A DNA stretch of 5,057 bases from Burkholderiales bacterium (GTDB lineage Bacteria; Pseudomonadota; Gammaproteobacteria; Burkholderiales; SG8-39), in assembly GCA_005777205.1 (NCBI GenBank), contig SXNB01000049.1:1-5057 (forward strand), read 5' to 3'. A program made the position numbers and the translations under genes. Shown in pieces: positions 1-5,057 of this stretch (positions within the stretch are counted from its first letter, which is position 1; every line of letters begins with the position of its first letter). A model generated the notes under the pieces. That model was not told the DNA's origin. It saw only the letters and a program-made list of their open reading frames with translations, and searched no databases.

Positions 1-126
1 CAGCACGCCGCCGAAGCCGGACTCGGCGTCCGCGACGATGGGCGCGAACCAGTCGATGTCGCCCGTCCAGCGCGAGTGCTCGTTCCAGTCTTTCTCCAGC
101 TTGGCGATTTCTTCCTGGCGGTTCAT
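1..126 (-). CDS. aceA: Isocitrate lyase, N-terminal fragment with an internal deletion; runs off the left edge
   Basis: Isocitrate lyase cleaves isocitrate to glyoxylate and succinate, opening the glyoxylate shunt used for growth on acetate or fatty acids. The 42 visible codons start at ATG (124-126) with a family-typical start, MNRQEEIAKLEKDW followed by an RW pair. They then pass straight into IDWFAPIVADAESGFGGVL, a conserved core segment normally found around residues 145-165 of a 430-435-residue enzyme. About 120-125 residues that should lie between them are absent, including the SGWQ substrate-binding loop, yet the reading frame is kept. The catalytic KKCGH loop would lie beyond the window. 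The start is supported by GGAG five nt upstream. If the join is real, the product cannot be a normal enzyme and this is a pseudogene. If it is an assembly error, the gene is probably intact in the organism. Family assignment is firm; the state of the gene is not. Confidence 0.8.
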   Translation of the reverse strand, partial: MNRQEEIAKLEKDWNEHSRWTGDIDWFAPIVADAESGFGGVL

Positions 127-135
127 TCTTTCTCC
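127..135 (-). promoter_or_regulatory. Ribosome binding site of aceA
   Basis: On the minus strand, GGAG (complement of 132-135) followed by five bases, AAAGA, stands directly before the ATG at 126. This is a good Shine-Dalgarno match at usable spacing. It fixes the start of the isocitrate lyase fragment and suggests that the 5' end of that gene is genuine. Confidence 0.7.
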
Positions 136-178
136 GTGAGATCAAAAAGCTGACCTCAGTCGAGACTACGGGGGCCGA

Positions 179-219
179 ATGACGCGCAGCAACATCGTCA
201 TTCCATATGCTGGATGACG
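179..219. promoter_or_regulatory. Possible operator: three ATGACG half-sites in the aceA leader
   Basis: The 6-mer ATGACG occurs at 179-184, inverted as CGTCAT at 196-201, and again direct at 214-219. Starts are therefore spaced 17 and 18 bp. The last two form an imperfect palindrome, CGTCAT-t-CC / GG-ATGACG, around a 7-base centre (205-211). It lies about 50-95 bp upstream of the aceA start, where a regulator of acetate or glyoxylate metabolism would be expected to bind. It could equally be an mRNA hairpin or chance. No regulator is identified. Confidence 0.3.
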
Positions 220-280
220 TTAAAACAGGGAATTACATAAGGTTAATAGGACTCAATTTCAGGATGCGTATATATATTTC

Positions 281-307
281 AAAACGAGGCTGCTCCGCTG
301 CATCCTC
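281..307 (-). terminator. Weak intrinsic terminator-like hairpin after rodA
   Basis: Read on the minus strand about 34 nt past the rodA stop, GAGG-A-TGC pairs with GCA-G-CCTC around a 6-base loop (294-299). That gives seven pairs with one internal mismatch. The stem is followed by G and then TTTT (284-281) and AT-rich sequence. It sits where the rod operon should end, separating it from aceA. The short stem and short T run make it a weak terminator at best. Confidence 0.4.
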
Positions 308-340
308 CCGACCCACCTTCACAAACGCAATTTCACCGCC

Positions 341-1453
341 TCAGGTCTGCACCAGCTTCCGATGGCGATGCACGCTCAGCAGGATCCCGATGCCCATGAA
401 CAGCGTCACCAGCGCGGTGCCACCATAGGAGATGAAGGGCAGGGGCACGCCCACCACCGGCAGGATGCCGGAGACCATGCCCATGTTGACAAACGCGTAG
501 GTGAAGAACATCAGCGTGACCGAGGCCGCGAGCAGGCGCGCGAAGAAGGTGGGCGCGTTGGCCGCGATCATCAGCCCACGCGCAATCAGCGCGAGGTAGA
601 TGCCCAGCAGCACCAGGTTGCCGATGAGGCCGAATTCCTCCGAATACACCGCGAAGATGAAATCGGTGTGCTGCTCCGGGATGAAATCGAGGTGCGTCTG
701 CGTGCCGCGCAGCCAGCCTTTGCCCGTGATGCCCCCCGAGCCCACCGCGATGGTGGACTGGATAGTGTGGTAGCCCGCGCCCAGCGGGTCCCGGGACGGG
801 TCGAGCAGGGTGAGGACGCGGTGGCGCTGGTAATCGTGCAGCATGCCCCACAGCGGCGCGAGCGAGGCGAGGCCTGCGATTCCTAGCGAGGTGAGCACCT
901 TCCAGCCGATGCCGGCGAAGAAGATGGCGTAGAAGCCGACCGCGCCCACCAGCACGGCAGTGCCCAGGTCGGGCTGGCGCGCGATCAGCAGCACCGGCAC
1001 CAGGAGCAGCACAGCGGCGATCACGAAATCACGCAGCCGAAGCACGGACTCGTTGCGGTGGAAGTACCAGGCCAGCATCAGCGGCAGCGCGAGTTTCATG
1101 GCTTCGGAGGGCTGGATGCGCGTGACGCCGACATCCAGCCAGCGCCGCGCGCCGTTGACGATGTCGCCGAACAGGGCCACCGCGACCAGCAGCGCGAGGC
1201 CGACGAGGTAAGCCGGCACCGCGAAGCGCATCAGCGTCTGCGGCGCGATCTGCCCCATCACCCACATCGCGCCCAGCGCGACCACCAGGTTCACCAGTTG
1301 CGCGTTGACGCGCCCCAGCGCCTCGTTGCTGGCCGAGTACAGCGCCGCCAGCCCGATCCCGACCAGTAGCGCGGTGATCGCGAGCAGTGGCCCGTCCAGG
1401 CCTTCGCCCAGGCGCGCCACGATGCGGCGCAGGGATAGGAGCGCGGCATCCAT
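341..1453 (-). CDS. rodA: RodA, SEDS-family peptidoglycan glycosyltransferase
   Basis: RodA is the integral-membrane glycosyltransferase that polymerises lipid II into glycan strands during side-wall growth, as a pair with PBP2. The 370-residue protein equals the usual length and shows about ten hydrophobic segments. The family landmarks are in place: GARRWLDVG followed by QPSE (about 101-117), ARQPDLGTA (158-166), the catalytic-aspartate loop EQHTDFIFA with D264 (matching D262 of the E. coli enzyme), and the C-terminal SEDS signature from NMGMVSGILP to PFISYGGT (323-346). The start ATG (1451-1453) overlaps the mrdA stop by one base (TGATG), and GGAG (1462-1465) lies eight nt upstream, so translation is probably coupled to mrdA. 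It is the last gene of the rod cluster; the stop is at 341-343. FtsW is the main alternative in this family, but the position beside PBP2 and the mre genes favours RodA. Confidence 0.96.
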   Translation of the reverse strand: MDAALLSLRRIVARLGEGLDGPLLAITALLVGIGLAALYSASNEALGRVNAQLVNLVVALGAMWVMGQIAPQTLMRFAVPAYLVGLALLVAVALFGDIVNGARRWLDVGVTRIQPSEAMKLALPLMLAWYFHRNESVLRLRDFVIAAVLLLVPVLLIARQPDLGTAVLVGAVGFYAIFFAGIGWKVLTSLGIAGLASLAPLWGMLHDYQRHRVLTLLDPSRDPLGAGYHTIQSTIAVGSGGITGKGWLRGTQTHLDFIPEQHTDFIFAVYSEEFGLIGNLVLLGIYLALIARGLMIAANAPTFFARLLAASVTLMFFTYAFVNMGMVSGILPVVGVPLPFISYGGTALVTLFMGIGILLSVHRHRKLVQT

Positions 1454-3381
1454 CAGTCGCTCTCCGCCTCTTCCTCGTCCTCGCCGGCTGGGGCGGCAGC
1501 ACCGGGGGCCGCCGCCGGGACTTTGCCGAGCAGGTAATAGTCGAGCACGGTGCGCGCGATCGGCGCCGCTGCGCGGGCGCCAAAGCCGCCGTTCTCAACG
1601 ATCACCATCAGCGCGATGCGCGGACTCTCCAGCGGGGCGAAGACGATGAACAGGGAATGGTCGCGGTGGCGTTCGTTGATTTTCTTCTCGTCGTACTTCT
1701 CGCCCTGCTTCATGCCGATTACCTGAGCGGTGCCGGTCTTGCCGCCACTGGAGTACTGCGCGTTGCCGAACGAGCGCGCGCCGGTGCCCTCGATATTGAC
1801 GCCCGCCATGGCGCGCTTCACGAACTCGACGTTCTCGGGCTTGAGCGCGAGGCGCCGCTGCAGCACCGGCTCGAGGTGTCGGCGCTCGCCGGTTCGGACA
1901 TCGTCGATGTGCTGCACCAGCCGAGGTCGGTACATGTCGCCGTTGGCCGCCAGCGTCGCCATGGCGAGAGCGATCTGCACCGGCGTGTAGGCGTTGTAGC
2001 CCTGGCCGATGCCGATCGAGATGGTCTCGCCCGCGTACCACTTCCTCTGCTCGGGTTTGGCGAAGCGCCGCTGCTTCCATTCCGGCGAGGGCAGCACCCC
2101 TGCGGCCTCGCCCTCCAGGTCGATGCCGCTCTTGGAGCCGAAGCCGAACTTGCCGATGTAGCCCGCGATGGCATCAATGCCCATGTCGTTCGCGAGCCGG
2201 TAGTAGAACGTATCCGAGGACACCACGATGGACTTGTACAGGTCGACGTGGCCGTGGCCGCCGGGCTTGGAATCGCGGAAGCGCCGGCCGCCGAACTCGA
2301 AGTAGCCCGGATCGCTGATGGCGCTCGTCGGCGTGCGCTTGCCCAGTTCCAGCGCGGCCATCGCCATGAACGGCTTGAAGGTCGAGCCCGGCGGATAGAT
2401 CCCGGCGATGGCGCGGTTGGTGAGGGGCCGGTCCGGCGAGTTGTTCAATTCGCCCCAGCTCTGGGGATCAATGCCATCGACGAACTGGTTGGGGTCGAAT
2501 CCGGGCTTGGAGACAAATGCGAGCACGCCGCCGGTGGAAGGCTCGATCGCCACCAGCGCGCCACGGCGCGCGCCGAAGGCTTCCTCGGCGATCTGCTGCA
2601 GCTTGATATCCAGCGTGAGGGTGACGTTGTTGCCGGCCTGCGCCGGCGTGCGGACCAGGGTCCGGATGCCGCGCCCGGCGGCGTCGATTTCGACCTGCTC
2701 GAAGCCGGTCGAGCCGTGCAGCTCCTGCTGGTAGCTCGCCTCCAGCCCGGTCCGGCCGATAAAGTCGGTGCCGCGGTAGTTGGCATCCACACCCAGTTCC
2801 GCGAGCTTTTCCTGATCGCGGGTGTTGATGCGTCCGATGTAGCCGACGACATGGGAGGCGAGGTCGCCTTGCGGATATTGGCGAAAGAGGCGCGCCTTGA
2901 CCTCGACGCCGGGAAAGCGGAAGCGGTTGGCGGCAAAGCGCGCCACCTCCTCATCCGACAGGCGCGTACGGATCGGCAGGCTCTCGGCGTTGCGTGTCTC
3001 CGCGAGCAGCTTGCGGAACCGGGCGCGATCCTTGGGCTGGACCTCGAGGTACTCGGACAACGCCTGGATGGTTCGGTCCAGATCCGTCACCCGGGCCGGG
3101 AAGATTTCCAGCGTATAGGCGGAATAGTTGTGCGCCAGCACCACGCCGTTGCGGTCCAGGATCAGGCCGCGGTTGGGCGGCACCGGCACGATCGAGATCC
3201 GGTTGTCCTCGGCCTTCGAGGCATAGGTTTTGTGTTGCACCACCTGCAGGTAGATGAAGCGCGCTGCGAGCAGGGTGAAGGCGAGCAGCACCGCAACGCC
3301 GGCAACGCCCACGCGGAATTTGAAATGGTGCAGTTCGCGCTCGTGGTCGCGGATCTCTGCGCCTCTCAGGTTCCCGATCAC
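1453..3381 (-). CDS. mrdA: PBP2, elongation-specific peptidoglycan D,D-transpeptidase
   Basis: This class B penicillin-binding protein cross-links stem peptides of new glycan on the periplasmic side during elongation and activates RodA. From the chosen GTG (3379-3381) it is 642 residues, close to E. coli PBP2 (633). A single membrane anchor (about 24-46) is followed by the PBP dimerisation/pedestal domain, with PPNRGLILDRNG (68-79) and the FIGRTGLE motif (207-214). The transpeptidase domain has the nucleophile in PGSTFKP (S333, K336), the second motif SSD (388-390, the usual PBP2 variant of SxN) and KTGT (548-551). All catalytic residues are present. The C-terminus is Ala/Pro-rich and ends in an acidic run, GEDEEEAESD. 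The start is inferred: GTG overlaps the mreD stop as GTGA and leads directly into the RDHERELHHF segment before the anchor. No strong ribosome binding site precedes it, so coupling to mreD is likely. The frame stays open upstream to 3801, but that part lies inside mreD. Confidence 0.95.
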   Translation of the reverse strand: MIGNLRGAEIRDHERELHHFKFRVGVAGVAVLLAFTLLAARFIYLQVVQHKTYASKAEDNRISIVPVPPNRGLILDRNGVVLAHNYSAYTLEIFPARVTDLDRTIQALSEYLEVQPKDRARFRKLLAETRNAESLPIRTRLSDEEVARFAANRFRFPGVEVKARLFRQYPQGDLASHVVGYIGRINTRDQEKLAELGVDANYRGTDFIGRTGLEASYQQELHGSTGFEQVEIDAAGRGIRTLVRTPAQAGNNVTLTLDIKLQQIAEEAFGARRGALVAIEPSTGGVLAFVSKPGFDPNQFVDGIDPQSWGELNNSPDRPLTNRAIAGIYPPGSTFKPFMAMAALELGKRTPTSAISDPGYFEFGGRRFRDSKPGGHGHVDLYKSIVVSSDTFYYRLANDMGIDAIAGYIGKFGFGSKSGIDLEGEAAGVLPSPEWKQRRFAKPEQRKWYAGETISIGIGQGYNAYTPVQIALAMATLAANGDMYRPRLVQHIDDVRTGERRHLEPVLQRRLALKPENVEFVKRAMAGVNIEGTGARSFGNAQYSSGGKTGTAQVIGMKQGEKYDEKKINERHRDHSLFIVFAPLESPRIALMVIVENGGFGARAAAPIARTVLDYYLLGKVPAAAPGAAAPAGEDEEEAESD

Positions 3382-3905
3382 AGGGGCCGCGTCGGGTCGG
3401 GTTCGGCCGGATGCCGCTGCGGTATCAGCAGCAGGGAACTCACCACCGGCCAGAGCGCGGCGCCGACGAGCGGGCCGATGGCGACGGACCAGCCCGGAAA
3501 GTCGGCGCCGGTCGCCAGGCGCACCGCCAGGCCCACCGCCTGCGCGAACATCAGGATCGCGGCCACGTGCAGCGACTGTCCCCAGAGGGAGAACCAGAGG
3601 ATGCGGCGCGACAGCGTGATCGCGGAGAAGGCGAGCAGCGAGTAGGCAAGCGCGTGCTGGCCGAGCAGCACGCCGTTGCCGACGTCGGTCGCGAGGCCGA
3701 GGCACCAGGCCGCGCCCAGGCCCACCAGGCGCGGCTGCCGGACGCACCAGAAGGCCAGCGCCAGCGCGACGAAGTCCGGCACCACGGCGATGTTCCTCCA
3801 AGGCAGGAAATTAAGCAGCAGCGCCACGGCGAACGAGCCGAGGATGGTGCTGGCGCGCACCGGGAGCAAAATACGCTGTTCCGTCGGCATGTCACCGAAC
3901 TGCAT
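3378..3905 (-). CDS. mreD: MreD, rod shape-determining membrane protein
   Basis: MreD is a small integral inner-membrane partner of MreC in the elongasome. It helps control PBP2-RodA and has no known enzymatic activity. The 175-residue product has about six hydrophobic segments (roughly 18-34, 40-55, 60-78, 82-98, 110-130 and 139-161). It also has the family's typical NFLPW after the first helix, PDFVALALAFW (43-53), and the DVGNGVLLGQHALAY stretch (74-88). I chose the ATG at 3903-3905 because AGGGG lies six nt upstream; this makes it overlap mreC by 14 nt. A second ATG (3888-3890, five codons later, one base after the mreC stop) is also possible and gives 170 residues, but has no well-placed ribosome binding site. 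The frame remains open to 4037, inside mreC, where extension is not credible. The 3' end overlaps mrdA by 4 nt. Confidence 0.92.
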   Translation of the reverse strand: MQFGDMPTEQRILLPVRASTILGSFAVALLLNFLPWRNIAVVPDFVALALAFWCVRQPRLVGLGAAWCLGLATDVGNGVLLGQHALAYSLLAFSAITLSRRILWFSLWGQSLHVAAILMFAQAVGLAVRLATGADFPGWSVAIGPLVGAALWPVVSSLLLIPQRHPAEPDPTRPL

Positions 3906-4830
3906 CGGGATCCCCTGCGCCGTCCTTGCGCCGCGGCTTGCGTTTGCCGGGTCGCTTTCCGGCTCTTGCGGCTGCGTCCTCGGGATAGGCGGACCGCTTC
4001 GCGTCCTGCGACAGCACCAGCACAAAGCCCCCGGCATCTACCCCGGCTGCGGGCTGGCAGGCGATGCGTGCGAAGGCATACGCGGCATCGCGCTCGATTT
4101 TGGACACGCTGGCCACCGGCAGCCCGGGTGGGTACGTGCCATCGATCCCCGAGGTCACCAGGCGGTCGCCGTTCTGGATCTCGGCGTTGGCGGCCATGAA
4201 GCGTAGTTCCAGCATGCCGCTCGCGCCGCCGCCGAAGGCCACCGCGCGCAGGCCGTTGCGCAGCACCTGCACCGGGATCGCCTGGTCCTTGTCGGTGACC
4301 AGGGTCACTTCGGCAACCATGGCGTGCACGCGCGTCACCTGCCCGAGCACGCCGGCTTCGTCGACCACGGGTGAGCCCAGCTTCAGGCCGTGCTGCGCGC
4401 CGCGGTCGATCACCACCTTTTTCGAGTACGGATCGCGGCCGTTGTAGAGAACCTCCGCCGGGGTGGACTCCACCGGTAGGCGCTCTGCGGCGCCGACCAG
4501 GCGACGCAGCTGCGTCGCCTCGGCGCGCGCCGCCTCCTCGCGCTGCGCAGACAGCGAAGCCTCCAGCAGCCGCGTACGCAGCGCCGTGTTCTCCTCCTTC
4601 AGCTGCGACTGGCTGCCGAAATACGCCGAGATGCGCTCGGCGAGGAGCACCGGCGCGGTCGCGACCACCTGCAGCGGGTACACCGCAAGGGCGAGCACGC
4701 TTCTCAGGCCCTCGGCATAGCGGAAGCGCGCATCCAGCACCAGCAGGGCGAAGGACAGCGAGGCGAAGAACGCGAGGCGAACGAGGGGAGCCGGGCCGCG
4801 CTTGAAAAACGGAGGCGGCGAGTGCTCCAT
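3892..4830 (-). CDS. mreC: MreC, rod shape-determining elongasome scaffold
   Basis: MreC is a bitopic inner-membrane protein whose periplasmic part binds PBP2 and switches on PBP2-RodA, linking them to MreB. The 312-residue product has a short cytoplasmic N-terminus with SPPPFFKRGP (4-13) and a transmembrane helix (about 18-36). A coiled coil (about 68-115) rich in E, A, R and L follows, then the double beta-barrel domain (about 120-275) with LYNGRDPYSKKVVIDRG, the GSPVVDEAGVLGQV segment and LVTDKDQAIPVQV. A strongly basic tail, KRPGKRKPRRK, spans 292-302. The ATG at 4828-4830 lies 29 nt after the mreB stop. The upstream ribosome binding site is weak, and the nearby alternative ATGs at 4840 and 4851 run into stops almost at once. 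It overlaps mreD at the 3' end. Codons 87-120 are repeated, slightly altered, at the right edge of the window. Confidence 0.95.
   Translation of the reverse strand: MEHSPPPFFKRGPAPLVRLAFFASLSFALLVLDARFRYAEGLRSVLALAVYPLQVVATAPVLLAERISAYFGSQSQLKEENTALRTRLLEASLSAQREEAARAEATQLRRLVGAAERLPVESTPAEVLYNGRDPYSKKVVIDRGAQHGLKLGSPVVDEAGVLGQVTRVHAMVAEVTLVTDKDQAIPVQVLRNGLRAVAFGGGASGMLELRFMAANAEIQNGDRLVTSGIDGTYPPGLPVASVSKIERDAAYAFARIACQPAAGVDAGGFVLVLSQDAKRSAYPEDAAARAGKRPGKRKPRRKDGAGDPDAVR
3906..3916 (-). promoter_or_regulatory. Ribosome binding site deciding the mreD start
   Basis: AGGGG on the minus strand (complement of 3912-3916), inside the last codons of mreC, is six nt before the ATG at 3905. It is the only good Shine-Dalgarno match near the candidate mreD starts. 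The later ATG at 3890 has only GGTGA ending one base away from it, which is too close. Confidence 0.5.
4471..4572. repeat. Direct repeat, copy 1 (inside mreC)
   Basis: These 102 bp, mreC codons 87-120 at the end of the coiled coil, recur in the same orientation at 4956-5057, offset by 485 bp. Ninety-nine of 102 bases agree. The differences are at 4477 (t/c, silent Leu), 4549 (a/c, silent Ser) and 4557 (a/c, Ser92 to Ala). Copy 2 is cut by the window end, so the full repeat may be longer. Confidence 0.95.
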
Positions 4831-4859
4831 CTCAGGCCATCACGGGGTCATGCGGGGGG
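4831..4859 (-). other. Short mreB-mreC intergenic spacer
   Basis: Only 29 nt separate the mreB stop from the mreC ATG. I see no terminator-like hairpin or promoter in it, which supports co-transcription. Two short out-of-use ATGs in the spacer are followed by stops within a few codons. Confidence 0.5.
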
Positions 4860-5057
4860 TCATTCGCTGGTGAAGATCGGCCCGAAGTGCTCCATCTTCT
4901 CGAGCGCTTTGCCCGAGCCGCGCACCACGCAGGTGAGCGGATCCTCGGCGACGATCACCGGCAGGCGCTCTGCGGCGCCGACCAGGCGACGCAGCTGCGT
5001 CGCCTCGGCGCGCGCCGCCTCCTCGCGCTGCGCCGACAGCGCAGCCTCCAGCAGCCG
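4860..5057 (-). CDS. mreB: MreB C-terminus fused in frame to an MreC segment; runs off the right edge
   Basis: The last 31 codons encode a typical MreB C-terminus, IVAEDPLTCVVRGSGKALE and on to PIFTSE, ending in TGA (4860-4862). MreB is the cytoplasmic actin-like ATPase that guides the elongasome, and its gene normally precedes mreC. The 34 codons before this are not MreB: they encode an MreC coiled-coil segment (QREEAARAEATQLRRLVGAA with flanks), matching residues 87-120 of the intact mreC with Ser92 changed to Ala. The two parts meet at Leu-Pro-Val, which both proteins have at that point (MreB normally reads LPVIVAEDP). The frame is kept. This could be the junction of a tandem duplication, since mreC' followed by mreB' followed by a full mreC is the order such an event would give, or an assembly/amplification chimera. 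A functional MreB would need its ATPase domains, which are not in the window. Confidence 0.8.
   Translation of the reverse strand, partial: RLLEAALSAQREEAARAEATQLRRLVGAAERLPVIVAEDPLTCVVRGSGKALEKMEHFGPIFTSE
4956..5057. repeat. Direct repeat, copy 2 (at the right edge, fused to mreB)
   Basis: This is the second copy of mreC codons 87-120, with three mismatches to copy 1. It ends abruptly within Leu-Pro-Val, where mreB sequence takes over. The CTG leucine at 4962-4964 (CTA in mreC) may itself come from mreB, which would leave two true mismatches in the mreC-derived part. The right boundary is unknown. Confidence 0.93.

Larger units (their letters stand above)
127..340. other. Intergenic region between rodA and aceA
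   Basis: These 214 bp separate the rodA stop from the aceA start and are clearly richer in A and T than the genes around them, including a TATATATA run near 270-277. I see a terminator-like hairpin near the rodA end, the ATGACG half-sites, and the aceA ribosome binding site. A promoter for aceA on the minus strand is expected here. The best candidates, for example CTGAAA (257-262) with TATGTA (234-239) at 17-bp spacing, match the sigma-70 consensus too weakly to call. No convincing small gene is present. Confidence 0.6.

Noticed and set aside
228..262. Candidate sigma-70 promoter for aceA (CTGAAA with TATGTA, or TTGAGT)
   Set aside because: Matches to the -35 and -10 consensus are too poor, or the spacing is wrong. 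AT-richness alone makes such near-matches common.
207..428. A 73-codon plus-strand frame covering the intergenic region and the rodA end
   Set aside because: There is no ribosome binding site, half of it is antisense to rodA, and no protein family resemblance is visible.
1387..3645. A 752-codon open frame on the plus strand, opposite mrdA and the end of rodA
   Set aside because: It lies antisense to an unmistakable PBP2 gene with all catalytic motifs. Its product is a low-complexity His/Arg/Asp/Gly/Ala-rich mix without domain features. High GC content keeps such opposite frames open by chance.
3382..3801. Upstream 140-codon extension of the PBP2 frame
   Set aside because: It overlaps most of mreD out of frame and has an Arg/Ala/Pro-rich sequence unlike any PBP2 N-terminus. 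The membrane anchor and family N-terminus begin only after 3381.
3906..4037. Upstream 44-codon extension of MreD
   Set aside because: It lies inside the mreC 3' end, is Pro/Arg-rich without a membrane segment, and lacks the ribosome binding site seen at 3912-3916.
1..5057. CRISPR arrays, tRNA/rRNA genes, insertion sequences, phage, toxin or defence genes
   Set aside because: I found no regular repeat-spacer pattern, clover-leaf tRNA sequence, transposase frame or terminal inverted repeats. The window is filled by the rod operon and the aceA fragment.

Overview
The window is part of a GC-rich chromosome, probably betaproteobacterial and perhaps Rhodocyclales-like. That assignment rests on the style of the encoded proteins, such as the MreC N-terminus with its SPPPFFKRGP motif, the MreD style and the gene order; no database search was possible. 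All recognisable genes lie on the minus strand, so they read from right to left.

Right to centre (about 5057 down to 341) is the classic cell-elongation (rod shape) cluster: the 3' end of mreB, then mreC, mreD, mrdA (PBP2) and rodA. It is tightly packed. There are 29 nt between mreB and mreC, a probable 14-nt overlap of mreC and mreD, a 4-nt GTGA overlap of mreD and mrdA, and a 1-nt TGATG overlap of mrdA and rodA. One polycistronic, translationally coupled unit is the natural reading. RodA (SEDS glycosyltransferase) and PBP2 (transpeptidase) form the wall-synthesising core. MreC and MreD tether and regulate it, and MreB filaments guide it from the cytoplasm. The catalytic motifs of RodA and PBP2 are intact.

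Left of rodA is a 214-bp AT-richer gap (127-340). It holds a weak terminator-like hairpin and a set of ATGACG/CGTCAT half-sites in front of a second minus-strand gene. That gene begins at 126 with a good ribosome binding site and the N-terminus of isocitrate lyase (aceA), the first enzyme of the glyoxylate shunt, and runs off the left edge.

Both window edges are anomalous. On the left, about 22 N-terminal residues of isocitrate lyase are joined in frame to a segment normally found near residue 145-150, so roughly 120-125 residues including the SGWQ substrate loop are missing. On the right, the mreB 3' end is fused in frame to a second, slightly divergent copy of mreC codons 87-120. The join is at a shared Leu-Pro-Val, and the copy is a 102-bp direct repeat with 3 mismatches, 485 bp from the original. 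These may be real rearrangements, but assembly or amplification chimeras at the ends of a contig are at least as likely. The interior is an ordinary, intact elongasome operon, and I see no new defence, mobile or biosynthetic system in it.
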